Shown piece after piece: positions 33,188-40,673 of a stretch of DNA of 64,000 nt (positions are counted from its first letter, which is position 1; each line of letters opens with the position of its first letter). Both the position numbers and the translations under genes were made by a program. The notes under the pieces were generated by a model. That model had not been told where the DNA came from, ran no database searches, and saw only the letters and a program-made list of their open reading frames with translations. The stretch is taken from NCBI GenBank assembly GCA_001189095.1, contig LFCK01000001.1, positions 248,001-312,000 of the forward strand. Reading direction: 5' to 3'. Origin of the DNA: Parcubacteria bacterium C7867-001 (GTDB lineage: Bacteria > Patescibacteria > Paceibacteria > UBA9973 > UBA2103).

Positions 33188-33712
33188 ATGAAAACCTCAT
33201 CCAACACACAGCTTATGAAAGTCGAGTCCAAGAAGCGTAATCCTTTTTTCTGGGGAGTCCTCGGATTTATTGTCGGCATTGGTGCTGCAGGCATCTGGCT
33301 TCTCGGAAATTACATCCCTGAATTTTCGCTTCCAGATACCGATTCGACCGCATCGACAACGATGACGCCCGACGGCGAACTTCCTCCAGCAAGCAATCTT
33401 ATTTCCGTTGAAGATCAAAACGCCGGAACGGAAGTCATTGTGCAGAAGCTCGATGTTCCATCGCCGGGTGTATGGGCTGCAGTTCAGGAGCGAAACGGCG
33501 GGAAGCTGGGTAATGTTCTCGGCGCAGCACGCGTGACCGCTCCGGACACTGGCGTCGCTATCCCTCTTTTGCGCGCTACCGAGCCGGCGCACTCCTATGC
33601 AGTTGTTCTGTATCGAAACGACAACGGCGGGGACTTCGCGTTCGATAAGAACAGTGTGTATGTCGATTACGATACGGGGGACCGTGTGGTCGCACCGTTC
33701 AGCACCAAATAA
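33188..33712 (+). CDS. Membrane-anchored extracytoplasmic protein, DUF7282-like
   Basis: 174 aa. Helix at about 20-40 (FFWGVLGFIVGIGAAGIWLL), a Ser/Thr/Pro-rich linker, then a beta-rich domain with VIVQKLDVPSPGVWAAVQER and GNVLGAARV, which resembles DUF7282. Outside-facing, role unknown. TATGAA ends 5 nt before the ATG, so a separate leaderless start is possible inside the operon. Confidence 0.68.
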   Translation: MKTSSNTQLMKVESKKRNPFFWGVLGFIVGIGAAGIWLLGNYIPEFSLPDTDSTASTTMTPDGELPPASNLISVEDQNAGTEVIVQKLDVPSPGVWAAVQERNGGKLGNVLGAARVTAPDTGVAIPLLRATEPAHSYAVVLYRNDNGGDFAFDKNSVYVDYDTGDRVVAPFSTK

Positions 33713-33714
33713 TC

Positions 33715-34503
33715 ATGGCTGGCTGGAAATCAAAAACATTCGACCCGTCGTCGAAAGAACCCTTCACCATTAGCCGCTCCAAGGTGGACATGTTCACCGA
33801 GTGCCCGCGCTGCTCGTATCTCGACCTGCGTCTTGGCGTAAAGCGTCCCTCGATGCCGGGATTTACGCTCAATATGGCGGTGGACGAGCTTTTCAAACGC
33901 GAATTCGATGTGCACCGTGCGAACGGCACTACGCATCCCTTGATGAAAGCGTATGGGCTCAATGCGGTACCGATGAAAGATGATCGCATGGACGAGTGGC
34001 GAGACGCGCTCAAGCGCGGCATAAAATTCCATCACACGGAATCGAATTTCATACTACGCGGCGGTATCGACGATGCGTGGATGTCCGCGGACGGTGAAGT
34101 TATTGTGGTTGACTACAAAGCGACCAGTAAAAAAGTGGGACCGACGACTGAAGACGACCTCTACGATTCCTACAAGAAGCAAATGGCGGTGTATCAATGG
34201 CTCTTTCGCCAGAACGGATTCAAAGTGTCGCCGACCGGCTATTTCGTGTACGCGAACGGTGAATCGGACAAAGAAGCGTTCGACGCGAAGCTCGAGTTCA
34301 GCATCGTCCTCATCCCGTACGCAGGTTCGGACTCATGGGTCGCTCCGACGCTCATGAAGATGCGCGAGACGCTCTCAAGCGATGAGATTCCTGACTACGG
34401 TCGCGGAACCGCCTTCGGCGGCAAGGATTGCGAATATTGCACCTACCGCGACGGAGCTGGAAACGCGTTCAAACAGCTTGTTGCTGAAAGAAAAAAGAAA
34501 TAA
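33715..34503 (+). CDS. PD-(D/E)XK nuclease with four cysteines (RecB/Cas4-like)
   Basis: 262 aa. Nuclease core: D119 in GGIDDAW, D133-x-K135 in VVDYKAT, then YKKQMAVYQWLF (the QxxxY motif of RecB-type nucleases). C30-x2-C33 near the N-terminus and C239-x2-C242 near the C-terminus sit on both sides of the core, an arrangement like the 4Fe-4S cluster of Cas4/AddB/Dna2. No CRISPR or helicase genes are near. Likely DNA end processing; starts 2 nt after the previous stop. Confidence 0.84.
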   Translation: MAGWKSKTFDPSSKEPFTISRSKVDMFTECPRCSYLDLRLGVKRPSMPGFTLNMAVDELFKREFDVHRANGTTHPLMKAYGLNAVPMKDDRMDEWRDALKRGIKFHHTESNFILRGGIDDAWMSADGEVIVVDYKATSKKVGPTTEDDLYDSYKKQMAVYQWLFRQNGFKVSPTGYFVYANGESDKEAFDAKLEFSIVLIPYAGSDSWVAPTLMKMRETLSSDEIPDYGRGTAFGGKDCEYCTYRDGAGNAFKQLVAERKKK

Positions 34504-34505
34504 CC

Positions 34506-34769
34506 GTGAACAGCTTCGCAGAAAAAGTGCGTGCGGTTGTACGGAAAATTCCCAAGGGAAAGACGATGACGTATGGCGCTGTTGCGAAAGCCGCGGGACG
34601 CACCGGCGCAGCACGCGCCGTCGGAACTATCATGAGCCACAACGACGACACAACAGTTCCATGCCATCGCGTTGTCCGCTCGGATGGGAAGCGCAGCGGC
34701 TATAACGGCCTCATGGGCGTGAGCCGCGAAGCCATCCTCGCGAAAGAGCGAGCCGAGCTCGCGGCATAA
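34506..34769 (+). CDS. MGMT-family O6-alkylguanine DNA alkyltransferase, minimal
   Basis: 87 aa, only the C-terminal DNA-binding/active-site domain. GKTMTYGAVAKAAG is the helix-turn-helix and VPCHRVV carries the acceptor cysteine C53, so it is not an alkyltransferase-like (ATL) protein lacking Cys. The usual N-terminal domain is missing. Repairs alkylated guanine by self-alkylation. Starts 2 nt after the nuclease gene. Confidence 0.9.
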   Translation: MNSFAEKVRAVVRKIPKGKTMTYGAVAKAAGRTGAARAVGTIMSHNDDTTVPCHRVVRSDGKRSGYNGLMGVSREAILAKERAELAA

Positions 34770-34838
34770 GTTACGCACCTCGCGCGATTGCGCCCTTTCG
34801 TACAGGATTCATACTTACGCTCAGAAAGGAGGTCCTTC

Positions 34839-34964
34839 ATGCCTAAGGATCCCGTTGGTGAATACGTTCGCCTTATGTACCAACTTTCTTCCATCTGGTG
34901 GAATATGTGGCTCTCGCCTCATGAAAGCTATGGCCATTATCATCACCTGTGGAGGAAGCTTTGA
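34839..34964 (+). CDS. Tiny protein, 41 aa, Trp/Tyr/His-rich
   Basis: Too short for usual gene calls. ATG 34839 has a full AAAGGAGGT SD 6-7 nt upstream, and the frame MPKDPVGEYVRLMYQLSSIW continues with WWNMW and a His-rich end. A TTGCGC / CATACT pair near 34785-34812 could be the promoter. Its stop overlaps the TTG start of the next tiny frame. Aromatic-rich peptide, possibly membrane-interfacial. Unknown function. Confidence 0.6.
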   Translation: MPKDPVGEYVRLMYQLSSIWWNMWLSPHESYGHYHHLWRKL

Positions 34965-35059
34965 TCAGTGGTGAACGGGTACTGATGCTGTACCGCATCG
35001 CCCTCCTCGCTCTCGCACTCTCGCTCCGCGCTCTTTTGAGCACGTGCGTGCATGCGTAA
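34961..35059 (+). CDS. Tiny hydrophobic peptide, 32 aa, TTG start
   Basis: TTG 34961 overlaps the TGA of the 41-aa frame (TTGA). A GGAGG at 34951-34955, inside the upstream frame, is 5 nt away, a classic translational coupling layout. The sequence has one membrane helix (RIALLALALSLRALLSTC). A terminator follows immediately. It is reminiscent in form of small toxic or regulatory membrane peptides, but nothing proves that. Confidence 0.5.
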   Translation: MISGERVLMLYRIALLALALSLRALLSTCVHA

Positions 35060-35061
35060 AG

Positions 35062-35087
35062 CCGCGCGAAGAATCGCGCGGTTTTGC
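35062..35087 (+). terminator. Rho-independent terminator
   Basis: Stem ccgcgcga / tcgcgcgg, 4-nt loop, then TTTT. It closes the tiny-gene pair and directly precedes the ung promoter. Confidence 0.88.
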
Positions 35088-35109
35088 TATTGTCGATATA
35101 CTCATAGCC

Positions 35110-35778
35110 ATGGAAGTGAAAATAGAAGCTTCGTGGAAAGAGAAGCTTAAAGGCGAGTTCGAAAAACCGTATTTCAAGGAGCTCACGGAGTTCGTGAAAG
35201 ACGAATATGCGAGTGCGACGGTATATCCGCCGCCGAAATTCATTTTTTGCGCGTTTGAACTTTGTCCGTTCGACAGCGTGAAAGTGATTATCCTTGGTCA
35301 GGATCCGTACCACGGAACGGGTCAAGCGAACGGCCTCTCCTTTGCGGTGAATGACGGCGTGCGACTGCCGCCGTCGCTTCAGAATATTTACAAAGAAATA
35401 GAGAACGACATCGGCTCAACACCAAATCAAAGCGGCGACCTCTCCCGTTGGGCAAAACAGGGAGTACTTCTTTTGAATGCAACGCTCACGGTGCGTGCGG
35501 CAACTCCCGGCTCGCATCAAAACAAAGGTTGGGAGCAGTTCACGGACGCCGTGATTCGTGCACTTTCCGACGAACGCGAAGGACTCGTCTTTATACTTTG
35601 GGGGAACTACGCACGAAACAAAGGTGCACATATCGATCGCAGCAAGCATCTCGTTATTGAATCCCCACACCCATCACCCTTTTCTGCATACAACGGATTC
35701 TTCGGCTCAAAACCGTTCAGTACGGCCAACACATACCTCGAACAAAACAAGCAAACGCCTATAGACTGGCTATCTTAA
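35110..35778 (+). CDS. ung: Uracil-DNA glycosylase, family 1
   Basis: 222 aa. GQDPYHG at 63-69 with the catalytic Asp65, LLNATLTV, and HPSPFSAYNGFFGSKPFS with the catalytic His. Removes uracil from DNA. ATG 35110 is used rather than 35044: TATACT (35097-35102) ends 7 nt upstream, leaderless, and the longer frame crosses the terminator. Confidence 0.96.
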   Translation: MEVKIEASWKEKLKGEFEKPYFKELTEFVKDEYASATVYPPPKFIFCAFELCPFDSVKVIILGQDPYHGTGQANGLSFAVNDGVRLPPSLQNIYKEIENDIGSTPNQSGDLSRWAKQGVLLLNATLTVRAATPGSHQNKGWEQFTDAVIRALSDEREGLVFILWGNYARNKGAHIDRSKHLVIESPHPSPFSAYNGFFGSKPFSTANTYLEQNKQTPIDWLS

Positions 35779-35782
35779 TTTG

Positions 35783-37753
35783 TTACCAAACCGTCTCGCG
35801 ATCTTTTGGTTCGCGCCAAAGCTTGTCGCCTTTTTTCACTCCGTACGCCTCATAAAAAGGTCCGAAGTTTGAGACTGGTCCGTTGATGCGGAATTGTCCG
35901 GGCGAATGAGGATCCGTAAGCGTAATAGTCTTCTCGTATTCCGGACGAATGTTCTCGCGTTCGAATTGAGCAAAGCCAAGGAAGAAGCGTTGCTCGGGAG
36001 TGAATCCCTTGATTGTTCTTCGTCCCGTTCGTTTAAGCGCGTGCTGAAGCGCTTCGTATCCCATGAGAAGACCCACGGAGTCTGCTATGTTCTCACCGAG
36101 CGTCAGCTTACCGTTTACTTTGACACCGTCAGCGACTACGTATTCGTTGAATTGGCGAACAAGGGCTTTGCCTTTCGCTTCAAAGCGTTTCTTGTCGAGC
36201 GCGGTCCACCAGTTATTCAGATTTCCGTTCTTGTCGTACTTCGCGCCTTCATCATCGAAGCCGTGAGAGATTTCGTGCGCAATGACGGCACCCATCGAGC
36301 CGTAGTTGAAGGCATCGTCTCCGTCGGGATCGAAGAACGGCGGCTGCAGAATCGCTGCCGGGAAGGCGATTTCGTTCATGTTCGGAGCGTTGTAGGCGTT
36401 CACGGTTTGCGGATACATGAACCACTCATCCCTATCAATCGGGCCGTGGAGCTTTTTCATCTGTCGCTTGTGCTCGTACTCTGCGGTGCGTACCGCATTA
36501 CCGACGAAGTCATCGGCTCGTATTTCAAGACCGCGATAGCTCTTCCATTTGTCGGGGTAGCCAATTTTCTTATTCATCGCTGCAAGCTTCTGAAGCGCCT
36601 TCTTCTTGGTCGACGGACTCATCCATGGAAGTTCCTTGATGCGTTCGCGGTATGCGAAGAAAAGATCATCAACGAGCTCATTCATGCACTTCTTCGCGTG
36701 CGCGGTGAAGTATTTCTTTACATAAATCTGCCCGATGAGTTCACCGAGATTTCCATTTACCACCGCAAGGGTGCGGCGCCAGAGCGGCTTCATATGCTTC
36801 GTACCCGTAAGCACGGTGCCGTAGAAAGCGAAATTCTGCTTGGCTACGTTTGGCGAGAGTACTCCCGCGAAATCGTCGAGTACGCACCACTCAAGATAGA
36901 TCTTCCAATCCGCAAGCGGGGTGCTCATAAGGAGTTTTGAGAGCGCAGCAAGGTAGTCCGGCTGCATTACGATAAAGTTGTTTGCTGTACCCGCGCCGAT
37001 GCGCGCAAAGTAACGTTTCCAATCAATAGCCGGTGAGGATTTTTGTAGGGCCGCAAGCGAGCGTTTGTTATAGGTCTTTTCGACCTCACGGCGATCCACC
37101 TTATTCATTTGTTTCTTTGCGAGCGCTGTTTCGATTTGCATAACAACTGCCGAGCGACGTTTTGCCTCAGCGGGCTTGTAGCCAAGAAGTGCGAGCATTG
37201 CCGCAACATGCGGCACATATGCATTGCGTACGCGCTTTGATTCAGCGTCGTCCTTGAGGTAGTAGTCGCGGTCTGGCATACCGAGTCCATCTTGGAAGAC
37301 GTGAAGAATGTATTTGGTTGTATTTTTTGCATCCTGATCGATGCCCGCATTAAAGAGCGGCCCGACGCCGATTCGATGGAGGTCAGCGACCAAATCCTGA
37401 AGCTCGGTCAGTGTTTCCAGCTTTTCGATGCGCTCGCGCCATGGCGCGAGCGGTTTCGCACCGAGCTTTGTGCGTGTCTTGAGATCCATGCCCGAACGGT
37501 AGAAATCTCGAATCATCTGTTCCGGACTGCCATGAGCCGCGCGTTTGAGGCTAAGCAGATCCGCGAGAATCATCTTTAGTTTCTTTTCCGTGTCGTAGCG
37601 AAGCATCACAAACGAGCCCCAGCGCGGCTCGGTCTTGGGGATTTTGGTTCGCGCGAGCCAGCCACCGTTCGCGTAGCGATAGAAATCGTCCTGCGGCCGC
37701 ACACGTATATCCATGTCGCGCACTGAAATAGGGAGAGAAACGGTCTTCTGCAT
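35783..37753 (-). CDS. pepO: M13-family zinc metallopeptidase (PepO/neprilysin-like)
   Basis: 656 aa. HEISH zinc motif starting at H493, ENIADSVG with the third zinc ligand, and an N-terminal M13 domain (DDFYRYANGGWLARTKIP). The C-terminal end carries a CxxW-like finish with Val-Trp. There is no signal peptide, so probably a cytoplasmic oligopeptidase. Minus-strand TATACT (37766-37761) ends 7 nt before the ATG: leaderless. Convergent with ung, 4 nt between stops. Confidence 0.93.
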   Translation of the reverse strand: MQKTVSLPISVRDMDIRVRPQDDFYRYANGGWLARTKIPKTEPRWGSFVMLRYDTEKKLKMILADLLSLKRAAHGSPEQMIRDFYRSGMDLKTRTKLGAKPLAPWRERIEKLETLTELQDLVADLHRIGVGPLFNAGIDQDAKNTTKYILHVFQDGLGMPDRDYYLKDDAESKRVRNAYVPHVAAMLALLGYKPAEAKRRSAVVMQIETALAKKQMNKVDRREVEKTYNKRSLAALQKSSPAIDWKRYFARIGAGTANNFIVMQPDYLAALSKLLMSTPLADWKIYLEWCVLDDFAGVLSPNVAKQNFAFYGTVLTGTKHMKPLWRRTLAVVNGNLGELIGQIYVKKYFTAHAKKCMNELVDDLFFAYRERIKELPWMSPSTKKKALQKLAAMNKKIGYPDKWKSYRGLEIRADDFVGNAVRTAEYEHKRQMKKLHGPIDRDEWFMYPQTVNAYNAPNMNEIAFPAAILQPPFFDPDGDDAFNYGSMGAVIAHEISHGFDDEGAKYDKNGNLNNWWTALDKKRFEAKGKALVRQFNEYVVADGVKVNGKLTLGENIADSVGLLMGYEALQHALKRTGRRTIKGFTPEQRFFLGFAQFERENIRPEYEKTITLTDPHSPGQFRINGPVSNFGPFYEAYGVKKGDKLWREPKDRETVW

Positions 37754-37777
37754 GCGCAGCAGTATACCTCAGACGCG

Positions 37778-37806
37778 TTGACTCTTCATGAACTACACCC
37801 TATGGT
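37778..37806 (+). promoter_or_regulatory. Promoter for the 38-aa gene
   Basis: TTGACT (37778-37783), 17 nt, TATGGT (37801-37806). Confidence 0.7.
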
Positions 37807-37830
37807 GAGAAAAGAAGAGGAGACAAAAGT

Positions 37831-37947
37831 ATGGATACGCTTGATTCCGCCGTTGGAACCATTCTCGCCCTCGGGCTTCTGGCCATCGGCCTCGGCCTCA
37901 CAGCGCCTGTCTCGTGGCGCACGATCGTCAAATCGATCCTCCATTAA
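37831..37947 (+). CDS. Tiny membrane protein, 38 aa
   Basis: ATG 37831 has GAGGAG about 8 nt upstream. One hydrophobic helix (GTILALGLLAIGLGL) between an acidic N-terminus and a basic end (WRTIVKSILH), so N-out/C-in orientation is predicted. It has its own promoter and terminator, so it is very likely a real gene. Function unknown. First of three adjacent tiny-membrane-protein cassettes (37778-38645). Confidence 0.75.
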   Translation: MDTLDSAVGTILALGLLAIGLGLTAPVSWRTIVKSILH

Positions 37948-37959
37948 ATAAAGAAAACC

Positions 37960-37995
37960 GTCCCGAAGCGCTGCGCGCTTCGGGACTTTTGTATT
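37960..37995 (+). terminator. Rho-independent terminator
   Basis: 11-bp stem gtcccgaagcg / cgcttcgggac, 5-nt loop, then TTTTGTATT. Confidence 0.92.
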
Positions 37996-37997
37996 AA

Positions 37998-38026
37998 TTG
38001 ACAAATTGTATTATATTAAATATAAT
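37998..38026 (+). promoter_or_regulatory. Perfect consensus promoter with palindrome over the -10
   Basis: TTGACA (37998-38003), 17 nt, TATAAT (38021-38026). An inverted repeat tattatat-taa-atataata (38009-38027) covers the spacer and the -10 and could be an operator, although it is pure A/T. Confidence 0.85.
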
Positions 38027-38064
38027 ATATCTCGGCCATCAACCGACGGAAGAGGAGACTTACT

Positions 38065-38316
38065 ATGTCGGCAGTGGGAGATCAATTCGAACAAGAATTG
38101 AAAAAAGAGTTTGACTGGGCGGAGCTCGGTCAAACCATTCTGGGGGTCTTCGGACTTGTGCTCGCGCTCGGCGGCTTCACTGTCTGCGTTTACTCGCAGC
38201 ATCATGTCGTCGTGAACACGCAAGGCATCAATCAGGCGTTTGTCGACGGCATCACCGTGCTCGGCGTCGGCGTCATCATTGCCCAGAATGCTTTCGGAGC
38301 GATCCGGAAGAAATAA
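38065..38316 (+). CDS. Small membrane protein, 83 aa, two helices
   Basis: Charged N-terminus (DQFEQELKKEFDW), helix about 22-43, hydrophilic loop, helix about 60-78, RKK end. The GAGGAG SD precedes the ATG. Not recognised. It is a single-gene cassette with the strongest-looking promoter in the window and a strong terminator, so high expression is expected. Confidence 0.8.
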   Translation: MSAVGDQFEQELKKEFDWAELGQTILGVFGLVLALGGFTVCVYSQHHVVVNTQGINQAFVDGITVLGVGVIIAQNAFGAIRKK

Positions 38317-38338
38317 GCCTTGTTCTTGGCTCAAAATC

Positions 38339-38368
38339 AGCCGCCGCGCTTACGCGCGGCGGCTTTTG
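38339..38368 (+). terminator. Rho-independent terminator
   Basis: 11-bp stem agccgccgcgc / gcgcggcggct, loop ttac, then TTTGGTTTGTTT leading directly into the next promoter. Confidence 0.9.
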
Positions 38369-38371
38369 GTT

Positions 38372-38400
38372 TGTTTGACATAATTACTAATTTAGTATAT
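38372..38400 (+). promoter_or_regulatory. Perfect consensus promoter with palindromic spacer
   Basis: TTGACA (38372-38377), 17 nt, TATAAT (38395-38400). Spacer palindrome tactaa-t-ttagta at 38382-38394. A 5-bp leader hairpin agttt-ggc-aaact (38406-38418) precedes the SD. Confidence 0.85.
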
Positions 38401-38432
38401 AATATAGTTTGGCAAACTGGGAGTATTGAAAG

Positions 38433-38597
38433 ATGGCGACGTTCATTCCGTTTGTAACCCTGTTCGCGTCGGCGAGCTGTTTCGGACTTGCGACATTTAA
38501 TGTCCTTTCCGGAAACCCTCTTCCGCTGCTCGCTGCAGCTGAAGTTTCCGTTGGTGTACTCGCCTTCGGCAGCTTCCTGACCGCTCTGAAAAGCTAA
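38433..38597 (+). CDS. Tiny membrane protein, 54 aa, two helices
   Basis: ATG 38433 is preceded by GGGAG. Two hydrophobic segments: FIPFVTLFASASCFGLA and, after a turn, LLAAAEVSVGVLAFGSFLTA. Not recognised. It is the third of the adjacent cassettes, each transcribed on its own. Confidence 0.75.
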   Translation: MATFIPFVTLFASASCFGLATFNVLSGNPLPLLAAAEVSVGVLAFGSFLTALKS

Positions 38598-38617
38598 GCC
38601 CGCCCTCAAAGCCCCTT

Positions 38618-38645
38618 GCGCCCGGACCTTCGTCCGGGCGCTTTG
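38618..38645 (+). terminator. Terminator fused to the alaS promoter
   Basis: Stem gcgcccggac / gtccgggcgc, loop cttc, weak T-run TTTGT that runs into the TATGAT -10 (38646-38651) of alaS. Confidence 0.75.
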
Positions 38646-38663
38646 TATGATATCTTCATTCTC

Positions 38664-40607
38664 ATGACCGTTTCAGAAGTACGTAAGCGCTATCTCGCAT
38701 TCATGCAATCACGCGGACACGTGATTATTCCGTCGGCTCCTATCGTGCCGGGTAACGACCCGACGACTCTTTTTACTTCGTCCGGCATGCAACCCTTGGT
38801 TCCGTATCTCCTCGGCAAGGATCATCCGGAAGGAAAGCGTATCGCGAATTCGCAGATGAGCTTCCGCGCGGGAGACATCGAAGAAGTTGGTGACAATCGC
38901 CACACCACTTTCTTCGAAATGCTCGGCAACTGGTCGCTCGGCGACTACTTTAAGAAAGAACAGCTTCCGTGGTTCTTCGAATTCCTCACCAGCAAAGAGG
39001 AGGGGCTCGGACTCGATCCAAACAAGCTCTACGTTACGGTTTTTGCGGGAGACCCAGAGAGCGGCATGTCGGAAGACATGGAAGCAGTTGAAATCTGGAA
39101 GGAACTTTTTAAATCGAAGGGTGTGGACGCAGAATTTTCAAACATCGGTAGCGAAGTGCAGGGCTACGAAAAAGGAATGGGCGCGAATGATCGCATTTTT
39201 GCCTACGACGCAAAGAAAAACTGGTGGAGCCGTGCGGGTGTACCGAGCAAAATGCCAGCAGGCGAGCCGGGCGGTCCTGACTCAGAAGTTTTCTACGACT
39301 TCGGCCTTCCACATGACCCGAAATGGGGAGCAAACTGCCACCCGAACTGTGATTGCGGACGCTTTGTCGAGATAGGGAACTCGGTGTTCATGCAGTTCGT
39401 GAAGAATGAGGACGGTTCGTTCTCGAATCTTCCAAAGCAGAACGTGGACTTTGGTGGAGGTCTTGAACGCCTTACGTTTGCAACCCTCGGGACACCGGAT
39501 GCATTCCTTATAGATGTATTCGATGCTGCTCGCGGCGTTCTTGAGGCCCGCTCTGGGAAAACGTACGGCGAAGACGACTCCACTACCAAGGCGATGCGTA
39601 TCATTCTTGACCACATGCGCGCAGCCTCTTTCATGCTTGCTGAGGGCGTTTTGCCGTCGAACACTGAAGCAGGGTATGTTCTACGCCGCCTTATTCGCCG
39701 AGCCATTGTTCAAGCAGACCGTCTTGGTATAAAAGACGCGATACTCGCCGAAGTTGCCGACGGATATGCAGCCGCGTATGTTGAGCATTATCCGCACGTT
39801 CAATCTTCTGCGGCAAAAATTCACGCGGAATTAGCGAAGGAAGAAGAGCAATTTAGAAAAACACTTGCCAATGGAATGCGCGAGTTTGAAAAATTCTTTA
39901 CTGCGACAATTAACGGAGCTTTGATGGCGAAGGATTTGGATTCAGATGCTGTTTTCAAGCTTGTTACCACTGACGGTTTTCCTTTTGAACTAGTCAAAGA
40001 AGTCGCTGCTGAGCGCGGCCTTGGTGTAAATGAAATAGAATTTGAAAAGCGAATGAAAGTTCATCAAGAGACTTCACGCGCTGGCGGAGCGCAGCGCTTT
40101 GCAGGCGGACTCGCCGATCATGCAGAACAGACCGTCCGCTACCACACCACGCATCACATTCTCCTCAAAGCACTTCAGATGGTACTTGGAGACGAAGTGA
40201 AGCAGCGCGGCTCAAACATCACCAGCGAGCGTTTGCGCATCGACTTCTCGAGTCCCGCTAAAATGACGGACGAACAGAAAGCGGATGTGGAGAAAATCGT
40301 GAACGATATTATTTATCAGGATCTTCCGGTCACACGCACCGTCATGCCGCGCACTGAAGCAGAAAAACTTGGCGCGCAGATGGAATTCGGCGTGAAATAT
40401 CCCGATACGGTTTCTGTGTATTCAGTTGGACCTATCGACGCGACTGAAGCGGACCCAAAGATTCCGCAGGCATTCTCACTCGAGTTCTGTGGCGGTCCGC
40501 ACGTCTCCAACACCAAAGAAATTCACGAAGGCGGAAAGAGATTCCGTATTCAAAAAGAAGAAGCCGTCGCTTCCGGCATCCGCCGCATCAAGGGAATCCT
40601 TGACTAA
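38664..40607 (+). CDS. alaS: Alanyl-tRNA synthetase, compact form without DHHA1/C-Ala
   Basis: 647 aa against about 870 for E. coli. Class II core (RYLAFMQSRGH, MQPLVPYLLG, NRHTTFFEMLGNWSLGDYF, GLERL), then the editing domain with HTTHHILL and C-x3-H in CGGPHVSN. The protein ends with GIRRIKGILD at the end of the editing domain; the DHHA1 and C-Ala domains are absent and the next gene starts soon after. ATG 38664 is used, with TATGAT 12 nt upstream. The cognate tRNA-Ala, with G3:U70, is at 33-105. Confidence 0.95.
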   Translation: MTVSEVRKRYLAFMQSRGHVIIPSAPIVPGNDPTTLFTSSGMQPLVPYLLGKDHPEGKRIANSQMSFRAGDIEEVGDNRHTTFFEMLGNWSLGDYFKKEQLPWFFEFLTSKEEGLGLDPNKLYVTVFAGDPESGMSEDMEAVEIWKELFKSKGVDAEFSNIGSEVQGYEKGMGANDRIFAYDAKKNWWSRAGVPSKMPAGEPGGPDSEVFYDFGLPHDPKWGANCHPNCDCGRFVEIGNSVFMQFVKNEDGSFSNLPKQNVDFGGGLERLTFATLGTPDAFLIDVFDAARGVLEARSGKTYGEDDSTTKAMRIILDHMRAASFMLAEGVLPSNTEAGYVLRRLIRRAIVQADRLGIKDAILAEVADGYAAAYVEHYPHVQSSAAKIHAELAKEEEQFRKTLANGMREFEKFFTATINGALMAKDLDSDAVFKLVTTDGFPFELVKEVAAERGLGVNEIEFEKRMKVHQETSRAGGAQRFAGGLADHAEQTVRYHTTHHILLKALQMVLGDEVKQRGSNITSERLRIDFSSPAKMTDEQKADVEKIVNDIIYQDLPVTRTVMPRTEAEKLGAQMEFGVKYPDTVSVYSVGPIDATEADPKIPQAFSLEFCGGPHVSNTKEIHEGGKRFRIQKEEAVASGIRRIKGILD

Positions 40608-40625
40608 ATAGTCAAACTGTATACT
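40600..40625 (+). promoter_or_regulatory. Palindrome plus -10 upstream of the gene at 40674
   Basis: Perfect inverted repeat ttgacta-aa-tagtcaa (40600-40615), overlapping the alaS stop codon, followed by TATACT (40620-40625). A leader hairpin cgcgtcg / cgacgcg (about 40638-40654) lies before the SD. Confidence 0.6.
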
Positions 40626-40673
40626 ATTGCGCCCAAGCGCGTCGCTTCGACGCGTCAAATCGGAGATCTTTCC

